A stretch of 64,000 bases of DNA, taken from positions 105,101 to 169,100 of the forward strand of contig JAGWON010000005.1 of NCBI GenBank assembly GCA_028871055.1, read 5' to 3'. A program made the translations under genes and the position numbers. The DNA comes from Alphaproteobacteria bacterium (GTDB taxonomy: Bacteria; Pseudomonadota; Alphaproteobacteria; ATCC43930; CGMCC-115725). The notes below the pieces were generated by a model. It worked only from the letters and a program-made list of their open reading frames with translations. It was not told the origin of the DNA and searched no databases. This document shows positions 18,462-28,304 of the stretch, one piece after another; within the stretch, counting starts at the first letter, position 1, and every line of letters starts with the position of its first letter.

Positions 18462-19172
18462 ATGAGCGACAAACCCGCCAACCCCATCCTGTGCGCGATC
18501 GACCTGGCCGACCCAACCAAGGCCAAGGCGCTGGTGCGCGACCTCAAGGGCGCGGTCGGCGGCATCAAGCTCGGCCTCGAGTTCTTCACCGCCAACGGGC
18601 CGCGCGCGGTCAAGGACACCGCTCAGGGCCTGCCGCTGTTCCTCGACCTCAAGCTGCACGATATCCCCAACACCGTCGCCGGCGCGGTGAAGGCGGCCGC
18701 GGCGCTCGAGCCGACGTTCCTCACCGTCCACTGCGCTGGCGGCCATGCGATGATGCTGGCGGCCGGCGAGGCCGCGAAGCAGGCGGCGCGGCGGACGCGG
18801 ATGAAGCTCCTCGGCGTCACCGTGCTCACCAGCCTCGACGAGCGCGATCTCGAGGCGACCGGCCAGAAGGGCCCGACCGGCGAGCAGGTGAAGCGCCTGG
18901 CGCTGCTCGCCAGGGACAGCGGCCTCGACGGCATTATATGCTCGCCGCACGAGGTCGCCGAGCTGCGCCAGGTCGTCGGCGCCGATTTCCTGCTGGTGGT
19001 GCCCGGCATCCGCGTCGGATCGTTGGCGCACGGGGATCAAAAACGCGTGATGGGTCCGCGCGACGCGATCCAGGCCGGCGCCGACTATCTCGTCATCGGC
19101 CGGCCGATCACCGGCTCGCCCAGCCCACCGGCGGCGGCGCGCGCCATGCTCGCCGAAATCCGCAAGCCGTGA
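18462..19172 (+). CDS. pyrF: Orotidine 5'-phosphate decarboxylase
   Basis: A 236-residue TIM-barrel enzyme making UMP, the last step of de novo pyrimidine synthesis. The active-site motif DLKLHDIPNTV supplies the Asp-x-Lys-x-x-Asp triad, and the phosphate-binding GIRVGS and YLVIGRPIT are near the C-terminus. ATG at 18462. Its TGA overlaps the trpF GTG. Confidence 0.97.
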   Translation: MSDKPANPILCAIDLADPTKAKALVRDLKGAVGGIKLGLEFFTANGPRAVKDTAQGLPLFLDLKLHDIPNTVAGAVKAAAALEPTFLTVHCAGGHAMMLAAGEAAKQAARRTRMKLLGVTVLTSLDERDLEATGQKGPTGEQVKRLALLARDSGLDGIICSPHEVAELRQVVGADFLLVVPGIRVGSLAHGDQKRVMGPRDAIQAGADYLVIGRPITGSPSPPAAARAMLAEIRKP

Positions 19173-19810
19173 GCGTGGCGGCCAAGATCTGCGGCCTGTC
19201 GACGCCCGAGACGGTCGCCGCCGCCGTGGCCGGCGGCGCGCGCTTCGTCGGCTTCGTGTTCTTTCCGCCGAGTCCGCGCAACCTGTCGCCGGCGCAGGCC
19301 GGACCGCTGATCCGCGGCGTGGCCCCGGGCGTGACGCGCGTCGGCGTCTTCGTCGATCCCGACGACGAGCTGCTCGCGCGCGTGCTTGCCGCGGCGCCGC
19401 TCGACCTGATCCAGCTGCACGGCGAGGAGGCGCCTGAGCGCGTCGCCCAAATCAAGAAACGCTTCGGCAAGAAGACGATGAAGGCGATCAAGATTGCGAG
19501 TGAGGACGAACTCGCCGCGGTGCCGCCGTATTACGGCGTCGCCGACTGGCTGATGTTCGACGCGCGGCCGCCGCGGGACGCATCGCGGCCGGGCGGCAAT
19601 GCCCTCGTCTTCGATTGGGAGCTACTGCGCACGCGAAAGTGGCCGCTGCCTTGGATGCTGTCGGGCGGCCTGACCGCGGCAAACGTCGGCGAGGCCGTGC
19701 GCGTCTCGCGCGCGACCGCGGTCGACGTGTCGTCGGGCGTCGAGAGTGCGCCGGGCGTCAAGGATGTCGCAAAGATCAGCGAATTCTTGGCTCAAGTACG
19801 GGCACTTTGA
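19169..19810 (+). CDS. trpF: Phosphoribosylanthranilate isomerase
   Basis: A 213-residue TIM barrel catalysing the third tryptophan step after anthranilate. KICGLSTPE at the N-terminus holds the catalytic Cys, VDVSSGVES near the end binds phosphate, and FVGFVFFPPSPRN is characteristic. The GTG at 19169 overlaps the pyrF stop; much longer readings in this frame are read-through of pyrF. Unusually, trpB does not follow directly: a 371-base repeat-bearing gap intervenes. Confidence 0.95.
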   Translation: MSVAAKICGLSTPETVAAAVAGGARFVGFVFFPPSPRNLSPAQAGPLIRGVAPGVTRVGVFVDPDDELLARVLAAAPLDLIQLHGEEAPERVAQIKKRFGKKTMKAIKIASEDELAAVPPYYGVADWLMFDARPPRDASRPGGNALVFDWELLRTRKWPLPWMLSGGLTAANVGEAVRVSRATAVDVSSGVESAPGVKDVAKISEFLAQVRAL

Positions 19811-19974
19811 GACATTCAGATCAACGAAAGAAATGCACTGCCCCGAGCAGTGCGGCGAGCGCTCCCAAGACATTTGCGACTGCGTTTAGCAGCTCTGTGA
19901 TTTGCGAAAGCCATTGAGAGCATTGCATGCGCTTTATGATCCACTGCGTCACGGTCGGGTACTTCGGCATTTGG

Positions 19975-20010
19975 CGGCGAATAGCTGCGGAGGTCATTAA
20001 CGGGGGTTAG
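19975..20010 (+). repeat. Direct repeat copy 1 (trpF-trpB gap)
   Basis: A 36-base unit beginning CGGCGAATAGCTGCGG. The first 27 bases are identical to the copy at 20041-20076 and the last nine differ at two positions. Copies are 66 bases apart, start to start. Confidence 0.9.
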
Positions 20011-20040
20011 TGGCTCGCGACCAACCCTCGGACAGATCAG

Positions 20041-20076
20041 CGGCGAATAGCTGCGGAGGTCATTAACCGGGATTAG
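20041..20076 (+). repeat. Direct repeat copy 2 (trpF-trpB gap)
   Basis: Second copy of the 36-base unit, ending ACCGGGATTAG where copy 1 ends ACGGGGGTTAG. It ends about 105 bases before the trpB ATG and could be a remnant of a transposed element or a protein-binding site. Confidence 0.9.
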
Positions 20077-20181
20077 CAGGTGCCGCCCCGACGCGGCGGT
20101 GGCGGCCGTTTTCAGCCTTTGAGGCTCAAGGGTTTAGGGGTAAAACTCGGGCTTTCCAGGCGGCTTCAGGCGACCTTCGAG

Positions 20182-21393
20182 ATGGCTGGCCCCAACACCT
20201 TCCGCGGCGGGCCCGACGACCGCGGCCTGTTCGGCATTCACGGCGGACGCTTCGTCGCCGAGACGCTGATGCCGCTCGTGCTCGAGGTCGAGCGCGCCTA
20301 CGAGACGGCGAAGCGCGATCCCGGTTTCGCCGCCGAGCTGCGCTACTACCTCGAGCACTATGTCGGCCGGCCGTCGCCACTGTATTTTGCCGAGCGGCTC
20401 ACGCGCCACTGCCGGGGCGCGAAGATCTATCTGAAGCGCGAGGATCTCAACCACACCGGCGCGCACAAGGTGAACAACACGCTGGGCCAGATCCTGCTGG
20501 CGCGGCGCATGGGCAAGCGTCGCATCATCGCCGAGACTGGCGCCGGCCAGCACGGCGTCGCCACCGCGACGGTTTGCGCCCTCTTCGATTTGCCCTGCGT
20601 CGTTTATATGGGGGCAACGGATATCGAGAGACAGAAGCCCAACGTCTTCCGCATGAAGCTGCTGGGCGCCGAAGTGCGGCCGGTGACGTCGGGCACCGCG
20701 ACGCTCAAGGATGCGATGAACGAGGCGCTGCGCGACTGGGTCGCCAACGTCGACGACACCTACTACCTGATCGGCACCGTCGCCGGTCCCCATCCCTATC
20801 CCGCGATGGTGCGCGACTTCCAGACCGTGATCGGCGACGAAGTCCGCGTGCAGATGATGCGGGCCGAGGAGCGGCTGCCGGACACGCTGATCGCCTGCGT
20901 CGGCGGCGGCTCGAACGCGATGGGACTGTTCCACCCGTTCCTTGACGAGCCCACGGTGACGATGATCGGCGTCGAGGCCGCCGGCGAGGGGATATCCACC
21001 GGCCGGCACGCCGCCTCGCTCAACGGCGGCGCACCCGGCGTGCTGCACGGCAACCGCAGCTATTACCTCCAGGACGCCGACGGCCAGATCCTCGACACTC
21101 ACTCGATCTCGGCCGGCCTCGATTATCCCGGCGTCGGACCGGAGCATGCCTGGCTGTTCGAGCACCGCCGCGTCGCGTACGTGCCGGTGACCGACCGCGA
21201 GGCGCTGGCCGCGTTCCAGCTCCTGACCCGGCTCGAAGGTATCATTCCGGCGCTCGAATCGGCGCATGCCGTGGCCGAAGTGGCAAAGCGCGCGCCCAAT
21301 CTGCCACGCGACCACCTGGTGGTGATCAACCTTTCGGGCCGCGGCGACAAGGACGTCGACACGGTGGCGGCGACGCTCGGGGTAAAGCTGTGA
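20182..21393 (+). CDS. trpB: Tryptophan synthase beta chain
   Basis: A 403-residue PLP enzyme joining indole with serine. The PLP lysine is in [13 protein letters not shown], the substrate loop is [14 protein letters not shown], and the phosphate-binding GGGSNAMG is near residue 235. The ATG at 20182 starts [15 protein letters not shown], matching family lengths; an in-frame GTG at 20080 would add 34 poorly conserved residues. It overlaps trpA by GTGA, as expected for the alpha-beta channelling complex. Confidence 0.97.
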   Translation: MAGPNTFRGGPDDRGLFGIHGGRFVAETLMPLVLEVERAYETAKRDPGFAAELRYYLEHYVGRPSPLYFAERLTRHCRGAKIYLKREDLNHTGAHKVNNTLGQILLARRMGKRRIIAETGAGQHGVATATVCALFDLPCVVYMGATDIERQKPNVFRMKLLGAEVRPVTSGTATLKDAMNEALRDWVANVDDTYYLIGTVAGPHPYPAMVRDFQTVIGDEVRVQMMRAEERLPDTLIACVGGGSNAMGLFHPFLDEPTVTMIGVEAAGEGISTGRHAASLNGGAPGVLHGNRSYYLQDADGQILDTHSISAGLDYPGVGPEHAWLFEHRRVAYVPVTDREALAAFQLLTRLEGIIPALESAHAVAEVAKRAPNLPRDHLVVINLSGRGDKDVDTVAATLGVKL

Positions 21394-22244
21394 GCCGCAT
21401 CGCCGCACGCTTCGCGCAGTTGCGCGCCGCAGGCCGCGCCGGCCTCGTCACCTATCTCAGCTGCGGCGATCCCGACCGCGTCACCTTCGAGAAGATCCTG
21501 GCGCACCTGCCCAAGGCGGGCGCCGATCTGATCGAGATCGGCATGCCGTTCTCCGACCCCATGGCCGACGGTCCGGCGATCCAGGCGGCGAGCCTGCGCG
21601 CGCTCAAATCGGGCATGACGTTGGCCAAGACGCTCGACGTGCTGCGCCGTTTCCGCAAGGCGGATCGCGACACGCCGGTGATCCTGATGGGCTATTACAA
21701 CCCGATCTATCGCTACGGCGTGCCGCGTTTTCTGAAGGATGCCAAGGCTGCCGGCTGCGACGGCCTGATCGTCGTCGACCTGCCGCCCGAGCACGACGAC
21801 GAGCTGTGCCTGCCGGCGCGCCAGGCCGGCATCGATTTCGTGCGGCTGGCGACGCCGACGAGCGACGATAAGCGTCTGCCGGTCATCCTCACCAACGCCG
21901 GCGGCTTTCTCTATTACGTCGCCATCGCCGGCATCACCGGCACCAAATCGGCGCGCGCCGAGGTGGTCGCCGCCGCCGTCGCCCGGCTCAGGCGCCATAC
22001 CGCCTTGCCGATCGCCGTCGGCTTCGGCATCAGGACGCCGGCGCAGGCGGTGAAGGTCGCCCGCGTCGCCGATGCCGCGGTGATCGGCTCGGCCCTGGTC
22101 GAGACAATCGCCAAAAACCTCGACAAGCGCGGCAAGGCCAAGGCGACCCTGCTGCCGGCCGTGCTCAAGGATGTGGCGGCGCTCGCCAGCGGCGTGCGCA
22201 AGGCGCGGCCGCGCCCACGCAACCAAGCACGGGCGGCGCAATGA
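21390..22244 (+). CDS. trpA: Tryptophan synthase alpha chain
   Basis: A 284-residue TIM barrel that cleaves indole-3-glycerol phosphate and passes indole to TrpB. The catalytic Glu is in [15 protein letters not shown] with the Asp in [25 protein letters not shown] is the flexible loop. GTG start overlaps the trpB stop and its own stop overlaps accD by four bases. The C-terminal 15 residues are Arg-rich and poorly conserved. Confidence 0.97.
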   Translation: MSRIAARFAQLRAAGRAGLVTYLSCGDPDRVTFEKILAHLPKAGADLIEIGMPFSDPMADGPAIQAASLRALKSGMTLAKTLDVLRRFRKADRDTPVILMGYYNPIYRYGVPRFLKDAKAAGCDGLIVVDLPPEHDDELCLPARQAGIDFVRLATPTSDDKRLPVILTNAGGFLYYVAIAGITGTKSARAEVVAAAVARLRRHTALPIAVGFGIRTPAQAVKVARVADAAVIGSALVETIAKNLDKRGKAKATLLPAVLKDVAALASGVRKARPRPRNQARAAQ

Positions 22245-23155
22245 GTTGGCTCACCAATTTCGTCCTGCCCAAGATCCGCGCCGTCGTCGCCAAGAAGGAG
22301 GTGCCGGACAATCTCTGGCACAAATGCCCGGGCTGCGGCCAGATGCTGTTTCACCGCGAGCTCGAGGCCAATCTCCACGTTTGCGCGGCGTGCGGCCATC
22401 ACCTGCGCTTGGCGCCGGAGAAACGCCTCGCCATGCTGTTCGACGACGGCAAGTACACCGTCATCGAGCTGCCCAAGACGATCGTCGACCCGCTCAAGTT
22501 CCGCGACCGCAAGCGCTATGCCGACCGGCTCAAGGAGGTGCAGGGCGCGAAAAGCGGGGCGCGCGACGCCGCGCTGGTGGCGCACGGCACGGTCGGCGGC
22601 GTCGCCGCGGTGGTCTGCGCCTTCGATTTCGGCTTCATGGGCGGCTCGATGGGCATCGCCGTCGGCGAGGCGCTGCTGGCGGCGGCGCGGCTTGCCGTCC
22701 TGCAGGAGGCGGCGCTGATCGCGGTGCCGTCCTCGGGCGGCGCGCGCATGCAGGAAGGCATCCTGTCGCTGATGCAAATGCCGCGCACCACCCTAGCGGT
22801 CGAGATGGTCAAGGAGGCCGGCCGGCCCTATCTCGTGATCCTCGCCGATCCGACCACCGGCGGCGTCTCGGCCTCCTTCGCGATGCTCGGCGACGTCACG
22901 CTGGCCGAACCGGGCGCGGTGATCGGCTTCGCCGGCGCGCGGGTGATCGAGGAGACCATCCGCGAGAAGCTGCCCGAGGGCTTCCAGCGCGCCGAATACC
23001 TGCTCGAGCACGGCATGGTCGACCTGGTCGTGCACCGCCGCGACCTGAAGGCGACGCTCGAGCGCATTCTCGGCCTTCTCTGCCGCAAGGGACCGCCGGC
23101 GCTGGCGGCGATCGCGCCGCCGCACACGTCGGAGCGCGGATGGGACCGCGCCTGA
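22241..23155 (+). CDS. accD: Acetyl-CoA carboxylase carboxyltransferase subunit beta
   Basis: A 304-residue subunit of the carboxyltransferase making malonyl-CoA for fatty acid synthesis. A four-cysteine zinc ribbon (Cys29, 32, 48, 51) precedes the crotonase-like fold, with [10 protein letters not shown] and [15 protein letters not shown]. trpB-trpA-accD-folC is a familiar order in alphaproteobacteria. The start overlaps trpA (ATGA) and the end overlaps folC by 16 bases. Confidence 0.97.
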   Translation: MSWLTNFVLPKIRAVVAKKEVPDNLWHKCPGCGQMLFHRELEANLHVCAACGHHLRLAPEKRLAMLFDDGKYTVIELPKTIVDPLKFRDRKRYADRLKEVQGAKSGARDAALVAHGTVGGVAAVVCAFDFGFMGGSMGIAVGEALLAAARLAVLQEAALIAVPSSGGARMQEGILSLMQMPRTTLAVEMVKEAGRPYLVILADPTTGGVSASFAMLGDVTLAEPGAVIGFAGARVIEETIREKLPEGFQRAEYLLEHGMVDLVVHRRDLKATLERILGLLCRKGPPALAAIAPPHTSERGWDRA

Positions 23156-24435
23156 CCGGGCGCCGAGCGCCGAGCGACCGCATCCTCGAGCGTCTGCTGA
23201 CGCTCCACCCCAGGCTGATCGATTTGTCGCTCGACCGCGTCATGCGGCTGTTGAAGACGCTGGGCGATCCGCAGGACGAGCTGCCGCCGGTGATCCACGT
23301 CGCCGGCACCAACGGCAAGGGCTCGACCATCGCCTTCCTGCGCGCCTTCCTCGAAACCGCCGGCAAGCGCGTCCATGTCTATACCTCGCCGCACCTGGTG
23401 CGCTTCCACGAGCGCATCCGCCTCGCCGGCAAGGTCATTCCCGAAAAGATGCTGGGCGCGCTGCTGGCGGAATGCGAGCGCGCCAATGCCGGCCAGCCGA
23501 TCACCTTCTTCGAGATCACCACGGCGGCGGCCTTCCTCGCCTTCGCGCGCGAGGACGCCGATATCGCGCTGATCGAGGTCGGGCTCGGCGGGCGTTTCGA
23601 TGCGACCAATGTCATAACCAAGCCGGCGATCGCGGTGCTGACGCCGATTTCACTCGACCATCAGCATTTCCTGGGTGAGACGGTGGCGGCAATCGCCTTC
23701 GAGAAGGCGGGAATTCTGAAGCTGGGCACGCCGGTCGTAGTCGGGCCGCAACCCGCCGAGGCAGCAACCGTGATCGCCGCGCGCGCGGCCGAGCTGCGCG
23801 CGCCGCTCTATCGCCACGGCCAGGAATGGTCGGTCGAGCACGCCGAGGGCGGCGGGTTGATCTACCGCGGCCGCCAGACCCTGCACCTGCCGCCGCCCGG
23901 ACTCGCCGGCGCGCATCAATACGACAACGCCGGCGCCGCCCTCGCCGCGCTCGAATGCCTGCCCGGCTTCGCGCTCGGCGCGGCGGCGATGGCGCGCGGA
24001 ATCGGCAAGGTCGAATGGCCGGCGCGGCTGCAGCGGCTCGGGCACGGGCCGCTGGTCAAGGCCTTGCCGGCCGGCGCCGAGCTTTGGCTCGACGGCGCCC
24101 ATAACGCGGCCGGCGGCGAGGCGCTGGCGCGGTTCGTCGCCGGCTGGCGGCGGCCGACCGGCCTGGTTTTCGGCATGATCAAGACGCACGACCCGACGGC
24201 GTTCCTGAAGCCGCTCGCGCCCTATGTCGCGCGCTTGAGCACGGTGGCGATACCGGGCGAGACCAATACGCTGAACGCCGAGGAGAGCGCCGCGGCGGCG
24301 CGGACGGTCGGCATCGAAGCCGTGCCGGCGAAGTCGCTGCGCGACGCGGTCGCCGCGGCGAGCGCGCCGGGCAATCGCACCCTGATCTGCGGTTCGCTCT
24401 ATCTCGCGGGAAAGGTTCTGGCTGCGAACGGTTAG
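23140..24435 (+). CDS. folC: Folylpolyglutamate synthase / dihydrofolate synthase
   Basis: A 431-residue Mur-ligase-like enzyme adding glutamate to (dihydro)folate. Motifs: HVAGTNGKGSTIAFL (ATP-binding P-loop), YTSPHLVRFHERI, EVGLGGRFDATN and the C-terminal WLDGAHNAAGGEAL. The ATG at 23140 has GGAG five bases upstream inside accD; much longer frame upstream is accD out of frame. Last gene of the trp-acc unit; it converges on trxA four bases away. Confidence 0.95.
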   Translation: MGPRLTGRRAPSDRILERLLTLHPRLIDLSLDRVMRLLKTLGDPQDELPPVIHVAGTNGKGSTIAFLRAFLETAGKRVHVYTSPHLVRFHERIRLAGKVIPEKMLGALLAECERANAGQPITFFEITTAAAFLAFAREDADIALIEVGLGGRFDATNVITKPAIAVLTPISLDHQHFLGETVAAIAFEKAGILKLGTPVVVGPQPAEAATVIAARAAELRAPLYRHGQEWSVEHAEGGGLIYRGRQTLHLPPPGLAGAHQYDNAGAALAALECLPGFALGAAAMARGIGKVEWPARLQRLGHGPLVKALPAGAELWLDGAHNAAGGEALARFVAGWRRPTGLVFGMIKTHDPTAFLKPLAPYVARLSTVAIPGETNTLNAEESAAAARTVGIEAVPAKSLRDAVAAASAPGNRTLICGSLYLAGKVLAANG

Positions 24436-24439
24436 CGGC

Positions 24440-24760
24440 CTAGAGAACCGACTGGACCCACTCGACCAGCTTGGACTTGGGCAGCGCGCCGATCTTGGTC
24501 GCCGCCACCTGGCCGTTCTTGAATAGCATCAGCGTCGGAATGCCGTGTACGCCGTATTTGCTCGGCGTCTGCGGATTCTCGTCGATGTTGAGCTTGGCGA
24601 CGGTCACCTTGCCGCCCATCTCGGCGGCGATGGCGTCGACGAACGGCGCGATCATCTTGCACGGTCCGCACCATTCAGCCCAGAAATCGACCAGAACCGG
24701 GCCCGGCGCCTTGAGTACATCGGCGTCGAACGACGAGTCGGTGACCTTGTTCGGTTTCAT
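24440..24760 (-). CDS. trxA: Thioredoxin
   Basis: A 106-residue cytosolic disulfide reductase with the WCGPCK active site (Cys31 and Cys34), the cis-Pro loop GIPTLMLF, and the standard thioredoxin length. It follows addA by 112 bases on the same strand and may be transcribed alone; no signal peptide, so not a secreted disulfide protein. Confidence 0.97.
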   Translation of the reverse strand: MKPNKVTDSSFDADVLKAPGPVLVDFWAEWCGPCKMIAPFVDAIAAEMGGKVTVAKLNIDENPQTPSKYGVHGIPTLMLFKNGQVAATKIGALPKSKLVEWVQSVL

Positions 24761-24872
24761 GCGTGTCTTGCTCCACGAACCATCGGAGGGAGCAGCTTAG
24801 GCGAGCGTCAGAAACAGGGTCAAGCGAACCTCCCGCGCGGCAACCGCATGGCTCCGCCCTTGAAAACGCCTC

Positions 24873-27800
24873 TCACTCTGCGCGGCCGGCGAGCGCAGCG
24901 TCGGATGCCCACATCAGCTTCGGCCCTTCGGTCCAAAGGAGCGCGCAGCGCACGGTCTTGCCGGGATAGACACGGGCCAGCGCCGCTCGGTAGGCCGCGA
25001 GCTGGTCGAGATAGGCCTCGGGCACCTCCGATTCGGTTCGCGGCACCGGCCGCATCGTCTTGTAGTCGACGATGGCGACTTCGGAATCGGTGACCACCAG
25101 CCGGTCGATGCGGCCCGACACCGCGCGCTCGCCGACGAGACCGACGACCGGCACCTCGGCCTCGGAGTCGGGGCCGAACAGCATCGCGAAATCGGGTTCT
25201 GCCAGGATCGTGAGCGTCTCCGCGGCGATCGCCGCCTGCTCCGAAGGATCGAGCGCCAGCACCGGCCGCGCCAGGAACCGTGTGGCGGCGGCAGCGCGCT
25301 GCGCGGATGCCACCAGCGGCAGGCTTTGCAGCAGGCGATGGACGATCAAGCCCTTGCGGAAGATGTGGCCGTCGTCCGCGCCCATGGGCGAGCGCGTCGG
25401 CGGTTCGGCGCGCGACGGCCGCGACGGCTGCAGCGGCTTGGGCGGCGCCGGCTCGGGCGGCGGCGGCGTGACCGCCCAGGACGGCAGCGTGCCGGCGATC
25501 GGCGCGGCGGCAGCGCGTGGCGGCCGCTCCTCGCGCTTGCCGCGCTGCCGCGTGACCAGGCGCAGGCCCTCGCCGATCCAGCCGTTGTCGCCGATGAGCG
25601 TCGTAGTATCGAAGACGAAGGACTTGCCGCCGGCCGCCTTGAGCCCGGCCTGGACGAAGGGATACCAGGCGTCGTCGGGTGATTTCCGCTTGCCGTTCCA
25701 GCCGCAGACATAGAGCCGGTCCTCGGCACGCGTCAGCGCGACATAGAGCAGCCGGCGGTATTCCTCGTCGCGGCGCCGGTCGGCGAGCGCGATCGCTTCA
25801 CGCGCCGCCGGTGCGTCGCCCTGCGCCAGCCACAGCGGCAAGCCGTCGTCGGTCCAGACGACGCCGTGCGGCCGATCCGGCACCTGGAGCGTGTCGGGCA
25901 GGAAGACGATCGGCGCCTGCAGCCCCTTGGCGCCGTGCACGGTGATGACGCGCAGCTCGTCGCGACCCGCCTCGTTGTTGAGGTCCCGCTTGACCTCGAG
26001 CTCGCCGAGGACCAGCCAATGCAGGAATCCCTGGAGCGAGGGGCCGTGGTCGCGCTCGAAGGCAAGCGCGGCGGCGAGCAATTCGTCGAGCGGATCGCCG
26101 GCCTCGGGGCCGAGTCGCGCCAGGATCTTGCGCCGGCCGCCACGGGCGCCGAGCACCTCGGCGAACAATTCGAAGGGCGGCACGAAATCGGCGCGTGCCA
26201 GCAGCGTGACCAGCTCCTCAGCGGCAAAGCGGAATTTCGGGTTCTCGCCGGCGCGGCGGCGCAGCGCGTCCCACAAGCTGCGCGGACGCCGCCACGCCAG
26301 CGTGAACAGCAGATCGTCGTCGATGCCGTAGAGCGGCCCTTTCAGCACCGTGGCGAGCGTCAGATCGTCCGCCGGCAGCAGCAGGAACTGCGCCAGCGCA
26401 ACCAGGTCCTGCACTGCAAGCTGGTCGGCCAGCACCATGCGGTCGACGCCCGCCACCGGCACGTCGCGCTCCTTGAGCGCGCGCACCAGCGCGCCAACGA
26501 AGGGATCGCGCCGGCGCACCAATACCAGGATGTCGCCGGCCTGGACCGGGCGGTCGCACGATTCCAGCGTCTCGCCGGTGTCGATCCACGACTTCACCGT
26601 CGCCGCGATGGCTTCCGCCAGCCGTGCGCGCGGTACCTTGAGCCGCGCCTGGCTCAGCGGCGCGTCCCACGGCGTCGGCGGCTCGCCAGGCTCCGGCCCG
26701 ACCGGCGGCCACAGCTCGACCATACCGGCGGCACCGAGGCGATAGGGTTCGTGCCGGATGGTGGCGCCGGCGAACGCTACGCCCGCCGCGACCCGCTGAT
26801 CGGCGAACACCGCATCGACCGTCTGCAGCACCGCCGCGACCGAGCGGAACGACAGCTCGAGCGCAAGCGGCTGCCACTTCCGCCCGGCGCCCTCGACGCG
26901 GGCGCGGAAATGCTCCCGCATGGCGACGAAGCGCCCCGGATCGGCGCGCTGGAAACTGAAGATCGACTGCTTGGGATCGCCGACCGCAAACACCGTGCGC
27001 AGGACGTCGCGCGCCCCTTCGCCGGCGAAGAACTCCTCGGCCAGCGCCGCGACGACGTCCCACTGGTCGGGATTGGTGTCCTGCGCCTCGTCGATCAGGA
27101 TGTGATCGATGCCGCCGTCGAGCTTGAACAGCACCCACGGCGCCACGCCCGGCCGTTGCAGCAGCGCTTTCGCCTTCAGCACCAGGTCGTCGAAATCGAG
27201 CAGCGCCCGCGCCGCCTTGTGCGCCGCATAGGCGTCGAGCACCGCGCCGGCGAGCCGGATCAGCGCAGCCGTCGCTTCCGCCAGCCGTGCTGCATCGCGC
27301 CGCGCCCGCACGGCTGCCAGTCGCTCGGCCTCACGCGCGAGATCTTCGGCAATGCGCGGATCGATATCGGTCACCGCCTTCGTGGCCAGCCGCGCACGGC
27401 GCCCGCCGTCCTTGGTGAAATAGGCGGCGCAGTATTCGTCGAAGCCGTGGACGCGGCCGCGCACGCGGCCGAGCCATTGGCTCAGCGCCCGGCCGGCCTT
27501 CTGGTCGGACACGTTGCCGCTGGCACAAAGAGCGCGCGCAGCACGCTTGAGCGCGTCGCCGCCGAAAGTGCCCTCTTTGCTTGCCTGGCGGACGATCGAA
27601 TCAGGCGTTTCGCCCGGCCGCAGGCCGAAGCGCTCACGCAGGCGCACCTCGAATTGCGCGTCGCCAGCGTCACGCAGCGCGGCGACGCGCCCGCGCTGCG
27701 CCCCCAGCTTGCCGACGAGCTCGATAAATCCCTCCTCGCCGGTGAGTTGGGTGACCGTGTCGAGCGCGGTCTTCAGTGCCTTGGGCTTGCCGTCGCGCGC

Positions 27801-28304
27801 GCGATCGAGCACCTGCGCGACGGCGCGTTCCATCGCCTCGGCGGTGCTGCGCTCCTCCATCACCTGGAAGTGCGGCGGAATCCCCGCCTCGAGCGGAAAG
27901 CGGCGCAGCAGCCCCTGGCAGAAGGCGTGAATGGTCTCGATCCGCATGCCGCCCGGCGCGTCGAGCACGCGGGCAAAGAGCTGGCGCGCGCGATCGAGCA
28001 GGTCGGCATCGGCGGCGTCGCCGGTGAGGCCCGCGAGCTCATTGCGCAGTTCGGTATCGGACGCGGTCGCCCACGCGCTCAGCCGCGCGCCGATGCGGAT
28101 CGCCATCTCGGCCGCGGCCGCCTTGGTGAAGGTGAGGCACAGGATGCGCGCCGGCTCGCTGCCGGCGAGCAACAGCGCCAGTACGCGGTCGGTCAAAACC
28201 TTGGTCTTGCCGGTGCCGGCCGAGGCCGCGACCCAGACCGAGGCGTTGGGATCGGCGGCGAGCCGTTGCTGGGCGCCTGGATCGGGTTTGGACCGAGCGC
28301 TCAT
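24873..28304 (-). CDS. addA: Double-strand break repair helicase/nuclease AddA
   Basis: A 1,143-residue subunit that unwinds and degrades broken DNA ends before RecA loading. Walker A (SAGTGKT) lies at residues 28-34, motif II (ILIDEAQDTNPDQW) near 400, and ALTRAEDRLYVCGW is a UvrD-type C-terminal motif. The C-terminal nuclease domain has the RIDRLVVTDSEVAIVDYKT core near residue 1,073. ATG at 28304 overlaps the addB stop; a longer frame upstream is addB out of frame. Partner AddB lies just upstream. Confidence 0.96.
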   Translation of the reverse strand: MSARSKPDPGAQQRLAADPNASVWVAASAGTGKTKVLTDRVLALLLAGSEPARILCLTFTKAAAAEMAIRIGARLSAWATASDTELRNELAGLTGDAADADLLDRARQLFARVLDAPGGMRIETIHAFCQGLLRRFPLEAGIPPHFQVMEERSTAEAMERAVAQVLDRARDGKPKALKTALDTVTQLTGEEGFIELVGKLGAQRGRVAALRDAGDAQFEVRLRERFGLRPGETPDSIVRQASKEGTFGGDALKRAARALCASGNVSDQKAGRALSQWLGRVRGRVHGFDEYCAAYFTKDGGRRARLATKAVTDIDPRIAEDLAREAERLAAVRARRDAARLAEATAALIRLAGAVLDAYAAHKAARALLDFDDLVLKAKALLQRPGVAPWVLFKLDGGIDHILIDEAQDTNPDQWDVVAALAEEFFAGEGARDVLRTVFAVGDPKQSIFSFQRADPGRFVAMREHFRARVEGAGRKWQPLALELSFRSVAAVLQTVDAVFADQRVAAGVAFAGATIRHEPYRLGAAGMVELWPPVGPEPGEPPTPWDAPLSQARLKVPRARLAEAIAATVKSWIDTGETLESCDRPVQAGDILVLVRRRDPFVGALVRALKERDVPVAGVDRMVLADQLAVQDLVALAQFLLLPADDLTLATVLKGPLYGIDDDLLFTLAWRRPRSLWDALRRRAGENPKFRFAAEELVTLLARADFVPPFELFAEVLGARGGRRKILARLGPEAGDPLDELLAAALAFERDHGPSLQGFLHWLVLGELEVKRDLNNEAGRDELRVITVHGAKGLQAPIVFLPDTLQVPDRPHGVVWTDDGLPLWLAQGDAPAAREAIALADRRRDEEYRRLLYVALTRAEDRLYVCGWNGKRKSPDDAWYPFVQAGLKAAGGKSFVFDTTTLIGDNGWIGEGLRLVTRQRGKREERPPRAAAAPIAGTLPSWAVTPPPPEPAPPKPLQPSRPSRAEPPTRSPMGADDGHIFRKGLIVHRLLQSLPLVASAQRAAAATRFLARPVLALDPSEQAAIAAETLTILAEPDFAMLFGPDSEAEVPVVGLVGERAVSGRIDRLVVTDSEVAIVDYKTMRPVPRTESEVPEAYLDQLAAYRAALARVYPGKTVRCALLWTEGPKLMWASDAALAGRAE

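Larger units (their letters stand above)
19811..20181. other. Non-coding gap between trpF and trpB
   Basis: No supported gene in about 370 bases. It holds a seven-base-pair hairpin (GCACTGC 19835-19841 with GCAGTGC 19847-19853) near the trpF stop, two copies of a direct repeat (see separate entries) and a segment from 19910 to 19960 with lower GC. The hairpin is followed by no T-run on the plus strand but by ATTTCTTTC on the minus strand. Confidence 0.6.

Noticed and set aside
19835..19853. A trp attenuator or terminator after trpF
   Set aside because: A seven-pair hairpin is present, but there is no T-run, leader peptide or alternative stem, so attenuation cannot be supported.
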